Source: Shewanella hanedai (GTDB lineage: Bacteria > Pseudomonadota > Gammaproteobacteria > Enterobacterales > Shewanellaceae). From it: DNA of 64,000 nt. This document shows, piece after piece, positions 17,896 to 26,142 of this stretch. Below the pieces are notes generated by a model. That model had not been told where the DNA came from and did not search any database. It saw only the letters and a list, made by a program, of their open reading frames with translations. The first letter of the stretch is position 1, and the number at the start of each line of letters is the position of its first letter. The stretch spans positions 54,069 through 118,068 of the forward strand of contig NZ_VKGK01000017.1 of the NCBI RefSeq assembly GCF_007197645.1. Direction: 5' to 3'. The translations under genes and the position numbers were made by a program.

Positions 17896-18828
17896 ATGGC
17901 AAAAGTACTCGATTCAGTTGACCAACGCACGCAATTAGTCGGTGAAAACCGCTTAGAACTTTTATTATTTCGTATTAATGCGACTCAACTCTTTGCAATA
18001 AATGTATTTAAAGTCAAGGAAGTAGTGAAATTACCTCCGTTAAGTTCTTTGCCCGGTAGTCATAAGAGTGTCTCGGGGGTTGCTAATATTCGTGGGACCT
18101 CAATTCCAGTGATTGATTTAAGGGGCGCGATCGGCTTTTCCCCTATGACCGACGCTCAAGAACGTAATTTGATTATCACGGAATATAATCGAAGTGTTCA
18201 AGGTTTCATGGTAGGTAAAGTTGAGCATATTGTGAATATGACTTGGAGCGACATTTTACCTCCACCTAAAACGGCAGGCACTCATAATTACCTCACTGCA
18301 ATATGTAGACTTGAGATTGATGATGTGATCAATATGGTGTCGATCATTGATGTAGAGAAAGTACTGGCTGAGATCATTAATTATGATATCCGCCTATCTG
18401 AAGGTGTCTTGGATGAAGAGCTAGCCAAAAAGATGGTAGGGCATAAGATCCTTATCGCAGATGACTCATCTACCGCAAGAAGGCAAATTAAAGAGACATT
18501 AGAACCCTTAGGCATTGAGATACTGGAAGTGTCTGACGGCCTACAGGCACTGCAGTTACTGCAGAGTTGGTGCGATGGGGGAAAATCGGTTTATGATGAG
18601 ATTTTAATGTTGATTACCGATGCTGAAATGCCAGAAATGGATGGATATAAACTCACCTCGGAAATCCGGAGTGACGAACGCATGAATAAACTCTTTGTCG
18701 CGTTAAATACATCACTGAGTGGCAGTTTTAATGAGGCGATGGTCGTGAAGGTGGGCTGTGATCGATTTATCTCAAAATTCCAACCCGATCTCTTGGTCGG
18801 TGTTGTTCAGGATTGCCTTAGGAAGTAA
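17896..18828 (+). CDS. cheV: chemotaxis coupling protein CheV (CheW + receiver)
   Basis: This 310-residue cytoplasmic protein joins an N-terminal CheW-like coupling domain (about residues 20-165, including VANIRGTSIPVIDLRGAIG) to a C-terminal response-regulator receiver. The receiver has the acidic pair in ILIADDSSTARR, the phospho-acceptor Asp242 in LITDAEMPEMDG, the conserved Thr-type position in ALNTSLSG, and Lys in ISKFQPD, so it looks phosphorylatable. CheV links chemoreceptors to CheA and can act as a phosphate sink. No other chemotaxis gene is nearby, which is usual for cheV in this group. A terminator follows. Confidence 0.93.
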   Translation: MAKVLDSVDQRTQLVGENRLELLLFRINATQLFAINVFKVKEVVKLPPLSSLPGSHKSVSGVANIRGTSIPVIDLRGAIGFSPMTDAQERNLIITEYNRSVQGFMVGKVEHIVNMTWSDILPPPKTAGTHNYLTAICRLEIDDVINMVSIIDVEKVLAEIINYDIRLSEGVLDEELAKKMVGHKILIADDSSTARRQIKETLEPLGIEILEVSDGLQALQLLQSWCDGGKSVYDEILMLITDAEMPEMDGYKLTSEIRSDERMNKLFVALNTSLSGSFNEAMVVKVGCDRFISKFQPDLLVGVVQDCLRK

Positions 18829-18862
18829 AAGTGGATTGCTAATTGACGCAATCCATTCCAAG

Positions 18863-18889
18863 AAAAAGCAGCATTATGCTGCTTTTTTA
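18863..18889 (+). terminator. Bidirectional rho-independent terminator
   Basis: AAAAAGCAGC and GCTGCTTTTTT form a 10-bp stem around a 5-base loop, with A- and T-runs on either side. It lies between cheV and the convergent minus-strand gene and can serve both. Confidence 0.9.
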
Positions 18890-18900
18890 TAACAGATAAA

Positions 18901-19569
18901 TTAAAACCACGTTGAGTTACTTAGCTCTTCACCTTGTTCAATGGCAAGATCTTTTAAAACCTCTTGTTTAACTCTTTTATTTGAAGTGATATTAATGCGG
19001 CAAAGTCTAACGGCGTAACCAAATCTGGCGCGTCCGACCTGCGATACAACCGCTTGAAGAAACAGTTTATCTAAACCTAAAGTTTCGCTGTAGTGACTTA
19101 TTGCTTTTGACAACGAGGGATACTTTACACCGTCAAATTCAAAGTTTGAATTGACTTGATCACTCTCTAACGGAACACCGTCAATAACGATTGGCCAGCT
19201 AGGTGCATTGACTCTGTCTCTGGCGATGAGGTACATCATCCAGCCACTTTTTTTAAACCCTTCAAATACCTTACAAGAAAACTCAGAATCGATGAGCTCC
19301 TGCTCTGTCCAATTAATGCCAATCGCTAGATGCTTTGCATATATGCGCATCAGCTCATCCTTTACCGCTACCTGACATTCCCATATAGAGGTCAATTTAT
19401 GTTGTTTTGCCAGTTTTAAGCACTCTTTACAGGCGGGTACTGACAAGCTTGGATGTGAGGTGTGGTTGTTGGCATGATATTCAAAGTGAGCATCGCATGG
19501 TTCTGCACAAAACCAACAGGTATGGCGAAGATCGAATGGAATATCGATAAGGGGGATAGATAGCGTCAT
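18901..19569 (-). CDS. hypothetical protein with two CXXC pairs
   Basis: This 222-residue soluble protein has no signal peptide. Its N-terminal third carries the CXXC pairs CWFC (about residues 18-21) and CKEC (47-50), with histidines between (HFEYHANNHTSH), which looks like a zinc-ribbon-type site. The remainder is helical and mixed in charge (EFSCKVFEGFKKSGWMM, SHYSETLGLDKLFLQAVVSQ). I do not recognise the family; zinc binding is inferred from spacing only. A minus-strand DUF2750 gene lies 70 bases upstream and may be co-transcribed, since no terminator separates them. Confidence 0.7.
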   Translation of the reverse strand: MTLSIPLIDIPFDLRHTCWFCAEPCDAHFEYHANNHTSHPSLSVPACKECLKLAKQHKLTSIWECQVAVKDELMRIYAKHLAIGINWTEQELIDSEFSCKVFEGFKKSGWMMYLIARDRVNAPSWPIVIDGVPLESDQVNSNFEFDGVKYPSLSKAISHYSETLGLDKLFLQAVVSQVGRARFGYAVRLCRINITSNKRVKQEVLKDLAIEQGEELSNSTWF

Positions 19570-19639
19570 AAGATTTTAACCTGTCTGACGCCATTATTCA
19601 TCTTGTTCATATTAAATGACTTGATTTAATCGAGAAGGA

Positions 19640-19999
19640 TTACTCCTCTTCGACATTAACCAAAGAATTAGCAAGAATGATAGGGTCCATCTCTAGACAG
19701 TCGTGGTTTTCTTGCCAGTTTAAGCCAATTAACACACCATCTTCATTAAGATCTGCTATCCAAAATTCGAGAAGCTCGGTTAACGTGATTGCAACAGGCG
19801 AATATTCAGCCCACTCTTCAGTACAGTGAACTTTAGCTTGAGCTTCCGTTGACCATAGAGGCATAACATCAGTGTCTTCATACTCAGAAGAGTCACAAAC
19901 GACCCAACCTTCACCTGATTCATCTTGCAGTCCCCAGACTACCTGGTGTTGTTTAACATCTTCGATAAAGCTGGTTAATATTGGATTTGTTTCTGTCAT
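19640..19999 (-). CDS. DUF2750 domain protein
   Basis: This 119-residue cytoplasmic protein shows the DUF2750 pattern: VVWGLQDESGEGWVVCDSSE, the acidic DTDVMPLWSTEAQAKVHC, EWAEYSPVAITLTELLEFW, and DLNEDGVLIGLNW. Family members of this size are frequent in Shewanella and other proteobacteria and have no established function. The start ATG 19997-19999 is preceded by AGAGACC. It probably leads a two-gene unit with the CXXC protein downstream. Confidence 0.85.
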   Translation of the reverse strand: MTETNPILTSFIEDVKQHQVVWGLQDESGEGWVVCDSSEYEDTDVMPLWSTEAQAKVHCTEEWAEYSPVAITLTELLEFWIADLNEDGVLIGLNWQENHDCLEMDPIILANSLVNVEEE

Positions 20000-20302
20000 T
20001 TCAGGTCTCTTCTGTGTGGTATTTCTTCGTGGCCATTATACGACATCAAGTGTATTCGCCAAGTGAATCTTTACCAATTACGAAGCTAATTTACTCAGAA
20101 GATAAAATTTGAACTCAGAATGAATGATAAAGACACAATTTTAATCCAACCTTCATAAAAAGTACGATATATCAAAATTAAGGGGAATTCCGTCTTGCTT
20201 GAGTATGGTAATTATGGCTCAATTTGAATTCGGGATCTTAGGGCCTTTTTTAGACTGATATGTCGGCCTGTGTTCATCAACAACATTTTTGGAGTATTCA
20301 TC

Positions 20303-21490
20303 ATGATTAAAAATGTCTCTTTAGTATCAGTGCTACTTTTCTCTAGTTTGGGGTCATCTCTTGCTTTTGCTACTGATTTTCCTAGTTGTGTGGTTGAACT
20401 GCAAAAAACGGCCAAAGCTCAAGGGTTGTCGACTGATACTATCGACAATACTTTAGGTAAAGTGAAGTATGTTGCCCGTGTCATCGAACTTGATAAGAAG
20501 CAGCCAGAATTTAGCCAAACTTTCGATAACTACTTTAGTAAGCGTGTTACTGACTGGCGAGTAAAAGAGGGCAGGCGTCTATTGGAGGAGAATAGAGAGT
20601 TCTTGAACCAGCTAAAAGCACAATATGGCGTTCCGCCTCAATATTTGATGGCTTTTTGGGGGTTAGAGACTAATTTCGGTTCCTATAAAGGCAAAATGCC
20701 AGTTCTGGATTCATTGGCCACCTTAGCGTGCGATCCTAGAAGAAGTCAGTATTTCACCGGTGAATTGATGAAAGCCCTTAAGTTGAAAGAGGAGTATCAA
20801 TTTGAAGCCTCTGACATGGTGGGCTCTTGGGCGGGCGCTATGGGACATACTCAATTTATGCCATCGGCGTATGCCGCGTACGCTATCGATGGCGACGGTG
20901 ATGGAAAGGCCGATCTCTGGAATAGTACTGCTGATGCTTTGACCTCTGCCGCGAACTTTTTGCAACAACTTGGCTGGCAACGAAATGAGCGGTGGGGACG
21001 TGAAGTCAGTTTGCCAAACAATTTCAGTTATGAGTACTTAGGCAAAAGCCACGAGCAACCATTGATTAAGTGGGCAGAGCTTGGTGTGATGACAAGTGAG
21101 GGCAAATCTATTTCTACACCAGATATGAGTGCCGCTCTGTATCTTCCTGCTGGTTATACAGGTCCTGCATTTTTTGGATATAAAAACTTTGATGTGATTA
21201 TGCGCTGGAACCGTTCGACCTTCTATGCGATTGCTGTGGGTCATTTAGCTGATCGTATTAATGGTGGTGTAAGCCTGAAAGTCGCTCCCCCTAAGCAAGA
21301 TAATTTAAGTCGAGCTCGAGTTAAATTGCTACAAGCAAAGTTAAATGAGAAAGGATTCGACGTTGGTAAGCCTGATGGGGTTCTGGGCTCTAATTCAAAA
21401 TCTGGATTACGCCAATTTCAACGTTCGGCGGGCTTAGTCGCTGATGGGTTCCCGAGTGAAGCAAGCTTTGCAGCCTTAGGTGTGCAGTAA
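20303..21490 (+). CDS. MltB-type lytic murein transglycosylase with peptidoglycan-binding domain
   Basis: This 395-residue envelope enzyme cleaves the glycan strand of peptidoglycan between MurNAc and GlcNAc with formation of anhydroMurNAc. It has a signal peptide (SSLAFATDF), an SLT_2 catalytic domain with the catalytic Glu122 in FWGLETNFGSYKG, the family segments GSWAGAMGHTQFMPSAY and DGDGDGKADLWNS, and a C-terminal peptidoglycan-binding type 1 domain (about 335-395). ATG 20303 was chosen over one 33 bases upstream because GGAGTATT lies just ahead of it and the signal peptide then begins normally. It is not a lipoprotein, since no lipobox Cys is present. Confidence 0.92.
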   Translation: MIKNVSLVSVLLFSSLGSSLAFATDFPSCVVELQKTAKAQGLSTDTIDNTLGKVKYVARVIELDKKQPEFSQTFDNYFSKRVTDWRVKEGRRLLEENREFLNQLKAQYGVPPQYLMAFWGLETNFGSYKGKMPVLDSLATLACDPRRSQYFTGELMKALKLKEEYQFEASDMVGSWAGAMGHTQFMPSAYAAYAIDGDGDGKADLWNSTADALTSAANFLQQLGWQRNERWGREVSLPNNFSYEYLGKSHEQPLIKWAELGVMTSEGKSISTPDMSAALYLPAGYTGPAFFGYKNFDVIMRWNRSTFYAIAVGHLADRINGGVSLKVAPPKQDNLSRARVKLLQAKLNEKGFDVGKPDGVLGSNSKSGLRQFQRSAGLVADGFPSEASFAALGVQ

Positions 21491-21597
21491 AATCTAGCTT
21501 AAACTCTTAGCTCTTGTATAAATACTAGAGCTACTAGAGGAGTTTTGGTAAGCTTCGTTTCCAAAATTTAAGTCAGTATTATGGTTAAGGACAATTA

Positions 21598-22080
21598 ATG
21601 AGCATTAAAAACGATATGGTAGTTCAGTTTAATTACACATTACGTGATGAACAGGGCGAAGTATTAGAAACCAATGAAGGCTTAGATCCAATTGCATACC
21701 TTCATGGCCACGACAATATGATGCCGGGTGTTGAAGATGCCATTACTGGTAAAACCGCTGGTGAGAAGTTTTCAGTTACCCTAGCACCTGAAACGACTTA
21801 TGGTGTTCGCAATGAAGAAGCGACTCAACGCGTATCTGTTAAGCATCTTCAAGGCGAGAAAGTGTGGAAAGCAGGCATGCGTGCATTGTTAAATACTGAT
21901 CAAGGTCAACGCCAAGTGACAGTAATTAAAGTGGGTAAGTTCATGGCAACTGTTGACGTTAATCACCCGCTTGCGGGTCGAGAGTTAACGTTTGATATTG
22001 ACGTGATTGACGCAAGAGATGCGACAGCTGAAGAGATTTCACACGGTCACGCCCACGGCAAAGGTGGTCACCACCACTAA
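21598..22080 (+). CDS. SlyD-like FKBP-type peptidyl-prolyl isomerase
   Basis: This 160-residue cytoplasmic prolyl isomerase and chaperone has the FKBP core interrupted by an insert-in-flap chaperone domain, as in SlyD: NYTLRDEQGEVLETN, IAYLHGHDNMMPGVE, ETTYGVRNEE, then HPLAGRELTFDIDVID. The C-terminal tail HGHAHGKGGHHH is a short version of the metal-binding His tail of E. coli SlyD, so nickel or zinc binding is likely. E. coli SlyD is about 35 residues longer with a bigger tail. A separate SlyD may exist elsewhere, so I leave the symbol blank. A strong terminator follows. Confidence 0.9.
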   Translation: MSIKNDMVVQFNYTLRDEQGEVLETNEGLDPIAYLHGHDNMMPGVEDAITGKTAGEKFSVTLAPETTYGVRNEEATQRVSVKHLQGEKVWKAGMRALLNTDQGQRQVTVIKVGKFMATVDVNHPLAGRELTFDIDVIDARDATAEEISHGHAHGKGGHHH

Positions 22081-22122
22081 TCGTTTCTCCCAAATAGCTT
22101 GGGTATAAGATTAGATAGGCAG

Positions 22123-22152
22123 AAAAAACCAGCAAGCATGCTGGTTTTTTTA
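22123..22152 (+). terminator. Rho-independent terminator
   Basis: AAAAAACCAGC (22123-22133) and GCTGGTTTTTT (22140-22150) form an 11-bp stem with a 6-base loop and a T-run. It ends the FKBP gene transcript 43 bases past the stop. Confidence 0.92.
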
Positions 22153-22180
22153 TTTTACGGTTACTTTTCAGGAACAGACT

Positions 22181-22402
22181 ATGGTCATCGATTTCTCACA
22201 GGGGAAGATTATTCTGACACCATTTGAGGTGCAGATTAAATTATCCGCATCAGGTAGTGGGATGTATGCCATGGCTGAAGATCTTACGTTTATTGATGAT
22301 GCCTTAATCATAAGCGCTGATGCAGGCTCAATAAAATGGAGTCTTCGTCTGGATACGCTTGAACAGCTGTTGATGATCCGTGCAGAGATTGGTATTGGTT
22401 AA
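22181..22402 (+). CDS. DUF3389-like small conserved protein
   Basis: This 73-residue soluble protein begins MVIDFSQGKIILTPFEVQIK and resembles the small DUF3389 proteins of Shewanella and Vibrio; the match is from memory. Function is unknown. Its TAA stop (22400-22402) coincides with the left 3-bp target duplication of a family A MITE-like element, so the insertion lies exactly at the stop codon and leaves the protein unchanged. A terminator lies just upstream, so it must have its own promoter in the short gap after 22152 or rely on readthrough. Confidence 0.65.
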   Translation: MVIDFSQGKIILTPFEVQIKLSASGSGMYAMAEDLTFIDDALIISADAGSIKWSLRLDTLEQLLMIRAEIGIG

Positions 22403-22715
22403 TACCAATCAGTATAAAGATTTGATCGCTCAGCGAGAGTTTAGCGGTCCTGAGGCAAGGTCATTAATTGCTCCTGCATTAATGACATTCACCACATCCA
22501 TGTGGTTTGCAACGAGTGAAAAGCATAGTTATTCTACGGTTAAGCTCGTTAACACAGCATCAGAACCGCTAAAACTCGCCTGTAAGGAGTGTTTTTGGCT
22601 GCCTATTTCTGCGTTGAATGAACTCATAAGGGAACAACCATTATGTCATCCATTCACCTTGAATTAGTTTGCCAAAAAACACTCTGAGTAGATCAACTTC
22701 TTATACTGATTGGTA
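22403..22715. mobile_element. MITE-like element, family A, copy 2 (with 49-bp internal insertion)
   Basis: This is an inverted copy of the element at 2743-3006, with the same TACCAATCAGTATAA ends and TAA on both flanks (22400-22402 and 22716-22718). It is 313 bp, 49 bp longer than copy 1. The extra segment lies near 22460-22508 and contains its own small inverted repeats (TCATTAAT with ATTAATGA; CCACAT with ATGTGG). No protein is encoded. Confidence 0.85.
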
Positions 22716-22819
22716 TAATGTGTCAGTCTGGGTCATTTGGAGTGACTAAAGTTCAGGTGTAGCAAGTACCAATGCATTTTGATGGCAAAAATATAAGTGA
22801 TAACAATCTAAGGAAACAT

Positions 22820-23491
22820 ATGTCAGTAGTAAAATTAGAGCGGATAACCATAGAGCCACAATCTAAAGCCACAGCCTGTGTTATTTGGCTTCACGGTTTA
22901 GGCGACTCAGGTGCGGGTTTTGCGCCAGTTGTTCCAGCGCTCGGTTTACCAGCAGATAACAGCATACGTTTTATCTTCCCTCACGCTCCAGAGCAGGCGG
23001 TTACCATCAACCAAGGCTATGTTATGCGTGCTTGGTATGACATCAAGAGTATGGATTTACACAATCGAGCAGACATGCAGGGCGTGTTAGCGTCTGAAGT
23101 ATCTGTAAGAGCCTTGATTCAAGAGCAGATTGATTCAGGTATTCCAGCAAACAGAATCGTGCTTGCAGGTTTTAGCCAAGGCGGCGTGATGAGTTTATTT
23201 ACTGGACTTAGATATCCAGTACAACTTGCTGGCATTATGGCGTTATCTTGCTATTTACCTACAGCAGATAAGCTTCCTGAAGAGTTGAGTGAAGCGAACA
23301 AAACCACGCCTATCTTGCAGCACCACGGAGAGCAAGATGATGTTGTGCCTGTCAGTTCAGGTAAGATGGCAAACACGTTACTCAAAACCGCTGGCTATAA
23401 CACGCAATGGAAAACGTATCAGATGCCGCACAGTGTTTTACCCGAGCAGTTAAATGACATCGGAGCCTGGTTACGCACTGTACTGGCTTAG
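22820..23491 (+). CDS. phospholipase/carboxylesterase family alpha/beta hydrolase
   Basis: This 223-residue cytoplasmic serine hydrolase belongs to the carboxylesterase/acyl-protein thioesterase family. The oxyanion segment VIWLHGLGDSG is followed by the nucleophile elbow GFSQGG (Ser119), the acid in HGEQDDVVP (Asp173), and His204 in QMPHSV. Bacterial relatives hydrolyse short-chain esters; the natural substrate is unknown. ATG 22820 was chosen because AAGGA precedes it; an upstream in-frame ATG at 22772 would add 16 non-family residues. The 5' region begins about 100 bases after a family A element. Confidence 0.9.
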   Translation: MSVVKLERITIEPQSKATACVIWLHGLGDSGAGFAPVVPALGLPADNSIRFIFPHAPEQAVTINQGYVMRAWYDIKSMDLHNRADMQGVLASEVSVRALIQEQIDSGIPANRIVLAGFSQGGVMSLFTGLRYPVQLAGIMALSCYLPTADKLPEELSEANKTTPILQHHGEQDDVVPVSSGKMANTLLKTAGYNTQWKTYQMPHSVLPEQLNDIGAWLRTVLA

Positions 23492-23785
23492 TTTTTGCTT
23501 TCTAAATGATGTTGTCGGCAGATGATACTGATGTGGATTACTGTCGACTTATCCTCCTTGTTCTTAATTCAGAAAAATCCGCCTGCAAACTGATTTAATA
23601 TAAGTTGTTGAAAATAACTATAAGTTTATTGGGCTTATAAGCCTTCCTTCATTTTTATTCTGCTTTAACAACCTTATTTTTATTATCTGTTTTTATATAC
23701 GCACAGTAGTGTCCTATAAGTATATGTTTTAACAAATATTTTACCTATTTTATTTAACCTAGTTAACAGTTTTTTCATTACATTT

Positions 23786-23826
23786 TGGTATGATTGGAAT
23801 TAGCGAGATCAGAGAATCCGTAATTT
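23786..23826 (+). promoter_or_regulatory. Promoter and conserved 5'-leader box of the first UshA-like gene
   Basis: An extended -10 element, TGGTATGAT (23786-23794), is followed at the expected transcription start by GAGATCAGAGAATCCG and TAATTT (23805-23826). The same box follows the extended -10 of the second paralogue at 26064-26086. The rest of the 367-bp gap (23492-23858) holds only AT-rich sequence and a short GGCTTATAAGCC palindrome. Confidence 0.55.
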
Positions 23827-23858
23827 TAATTATTAAAAATAACTAAAGGGTTGATGTA

Positions 23859-25625
23859 ATGATGAATAAACTAGTCAAAGGTTTAGTCGCAACAGCAGTT
23901 TTGGCTGCATTAGCAGGTTGTAACAGTAGTGATGATGACAACACGCCTTTAACAGCGTGTGAAGCGGCAGGTGATGCTTGTACTCAATTTACCGTGATCC
24001 ATACTAACGATAATCATGGTCGTTTCTGGCAAAACAAGAACGGTGAATACGGTATGGCGGCTCGTAAGACTGTCATTGAGCAGATCCGCAACGAAGTTGA
24101 ACGCAATGGCGGAGAAACCATTTTACTGTCTGGCGGTGACATCAACACGGGTGTTCCAGAGTCAGATATGCAAGATGCAGTACCTGATTTTATCGGTATG
24201 AGCATGCTGGGTTATGATGCGATGGCGGTGGGTAACCATGAGTTTGATAACCCATTATCAACGCTAGATATGCAAGCCACAATCGCTCAATTCCCTATGT
24301 TAGCCGCAAACATCTATAAAAAAGACCTTCAAGGTAATGTTACTTCAGAGCGTTATTTTGAACCATACCGAGTGTTTGAAATTAATGGTCTTAAGGTGGC
24401 CATCATAGGTTTCACTACGGTTGATACACCTAAGGTTGTTAGCCCTGATAACGTCGCTAGTTTGCATTTCACCAATCCTCAAGATGAAATTCAAACCGTT
24501 CTTGCTGAGATTAAGGCTAATGAAAGCGTCGACATGGTGTTTGCCTTGACTCACATGGGTCATTACGCAAATGGTGAGCATGGCACGGAAGCTGCCGGAG
24601 ATGTGATGCTTGCTCGTTCATTAGAGCAAGGCCAATTACAGGCGATTATCGGCGGTCATTCGCAAAATCCTGTCTGTATGGAAGGCGATGATTATGCTGA
24701 CTTCAACCCAGGTGATGAGTGTAAACCTGATATCCAAAACGACACCTTTATTATGCAAGCCCATGAATGGGGTAAGTATGTCGGCCGTGCTGATTTTGAA
24801 TATATGGATGGTAAGTTGACGCTTGCTAGCTATAAATTGATCCCAATTAACCTTAAAGAGAAAAATGAGAATGACGAGCTTGTTTTCATTACCGAAGAGA
24901 TAGAGCAAGATCAATTGGTTATCGATGCGCTGCAGCATTACCAAGATCTTGGACAAGAACTGCTCGATGTTGTTATCTCAAGCACTGATGGCAAGCTTGA
25001 AGGTGACCGCGCCGTCGTACGTGTTGAGCAGACAAACTTAGGTCAACTGCTAACTCGTGCTTATGGCGATTGGGTTACGGCTAATTTCGAACCAACCGTT
25101 GATTTTGGTGTAATGAATTCAGGCGGTATTCGAGATTCAATTGTGCCGGGTGATGTGTCATACCGTGATGTACTCACCGTGCAGCCATTTAGTAATGATG
25201 TGGCGTTTGTCACCATGACAGGATCTGAGGTTGAAGCATATCTAGCTAATGTGGCTTTAAAGACTGGCGGCGGTATGGCACAGTTATACCCTATGGATAT
25301 GTCGGTGACTTGTGATGCGGTTGAAATAAACCCTGATGCAACCCCATCTGATATCGTTAAAATTAATAGCCTAGGTGGCCGTACATTCAACAAGGCTGAA
25401 AACTACACTTTCTCACTGATTAACTTCAGTGCGAAAGGTGGTGATGATTATCCTAAGATTACAAATCATGCAAACTATGTCGACACTCAACGTAGTGATG
25501 CATCAGTGCTTCGTGAATACTTTGAGAAAACGCCAAGCATTAAAGTTGCTGATTACGATCCAGCTAATGGCGGTCACCCAATATTCTACCGTGGTGGAAG
25601 CATCGTTAAGAGCTGTGCTAAATAG
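23859..25625 (+). CDS. UshA-like bifunctional metallophosphatase/5'-nucleotidase lipoprotein, paralogue 1
   Basis: This 588-residue secreted enzyme of the 5'-nucleotidase family probably removes phosphate from extracellular nucleotides. The N-terminus has a lipobox (LAALAGCNSS), so it should be lipid-anchored. The metallophosphatase half shows HTNDNHGRFW, the metal-ligand region GGDINTGVPESD, GNHEFDNP and GGHSQNP. The C-terminal nucleotidase half has GVMNSGGIRDSIVPGD and a substrate-stacking region ending ISFSAKGGDDYP-like. The start at ATG 23859 aligns with that of the paralogue. It is one of a tandem pair with 26143-27849 and has its own promoter and terminator, so the two are separate transcription units. 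Confidence 0.9.
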   Translation: MMNKLVKGLVATAVLAALAGCNSSDDDNTPLTACEAAGDACTQFTVIHTNDNHGRFWQNKNGEYGMAARKTVIEQIRNEVERNGGETILLSGGDINTGVPESDMQDAVPDFIGMSMLGYDAMAVGNHEFDNPLSTLDMQATIAQFPMLAANIYKKDLQGNVTSERYFEPYRVFEINGLKVAIIGFTTVDTPKVVSPDNVASLHFTNPQDEIQTVLAEIKANESVDMVFALTHMGHYANGEHGTEAAGDVMLARSLEQGQLQAIIGGHSQNPVCMEGDDYADFNPGDECKPDIQNDTFIMQAHEWGKYVGRADFEYMDGKLTLASYKLIPINLKEKNENDELVFITEEIEQDQLVIDALQHYQDLGQELLDVVISSTDGKLEGDRAVVRVEQTNLGQLLTRAYGDWVTANFEPTVDFGVMNSGGIRDSIVPGDVSYRDVLTVQPFSNDVAFVTMTGSEVEAYLANVALKTGGGMAQLYPMDMSVTCDAVEINPDATPSDIVKINSLGGRTFNKAENYTFSLINFSAKGGDDYPKITNHANYVDTQRSDASVLREYFEKTPSIKVADYDPANGGHPIFYRGGSIVKSCAK

Positions 25626-25660
25626 TCTCTTAACCAAATAAAAGTCGCGGATGTTTTGAT

Positions 25661-25692
25661 AAGAGCAGCGTTCAATAAGCTGCTCTTTTATA
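25661..25692 (+). terminator. Rho-independent terminator of UshA-like paralogue 1
   Basis: AAGAGCAGC (25661-25669) pairs with GCTGCTCTT (25679-25687), followed by TTTA. It lies 36 bases past the stop codon. Confidence 0.8.
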
Positions 25693-26010
25693 TTTGCAGC
25701 CTTTATTCTACCCAAGCTTTGAAGCTTATCATTTAACATACTCAAAAATTGGTTAATGAAATGCGGTGAATAATGAAATATATTTGTAAAAATATCGATA
25801 GTTGTGAGGGCCAACTGTTCTCTATTTACGTTGAATGTAATGCTTTTGCCTGCTAAAGCTAATCGTTTGAATTAACATGAAAGTCTCGCAGGATTTATCC
25901 ATCAGGCTATATCTTCAATAACAAATTCATCAAAACCTCTTCTCACTTGTTTTTTACGCAAAACAATAAACAACACAAAGCCCCGTATCCAGCATCATAT
26001 TTGCAGTAAA

Positions 26011-26028
26011 GTGTCACTCAAATGACAC
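26011..26028. promoter_or_regulatory. Inverted repeat upstream of the second UshA-like gene (candidate operator)
   Basis: GTGTCA and TGACAC flank a 6-base centre (26011-26028), about 20 bases upstream of the extended -10 at 26046. No equivalent is present ahead of paralogue 1. Position and symmetry suit an activator or repressor site; the protein is unknown. Nothing else was recognised in the 25693-26010 stretch. Confidence 0.4.
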
Positions 26029-26045
26029 ATTTGCGATACATTATT

Positions 26046-26086
26046 TGCTATTATGTCCGCCAACGAGATCATAGAATCCGTAATTT
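26046..26086 (+). promoter_or_regulatory. Promoter and conserved 5'-leader box of the second UshA-like gene
   Basis: The extended -10 TGCTATTAT (26046-26054) is followed by GAGATCATAGAATCCG and TAATTT (26065-26086), matching the box of paralogue 1 with one difference. The spacing from -10 to box is the same in both genes (10 bases), which supports a shared transcription start and leader. Confidence 0.55.
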
Positions 26087-26142
26087 AAAAAATGATGGTA
26101 ATACTTAAAACTATTCAAATAATAATCTAGGGGTTGATAATA

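Noticed and set aside
22094..22109. AGCTTGGGTATA word after the FKBP gene, matching one end of MITE family B
   Set aside because: Only one end is present, with no inverted partner within a few hundred bases. It could be a solo remnant but cannot be supported as an element.
22380..22667. A 95-codon open frame across the second family A element
   Set aside because: It lies inside the non-coding repeat and is not kept open in copy 1, so it is a chance frame.
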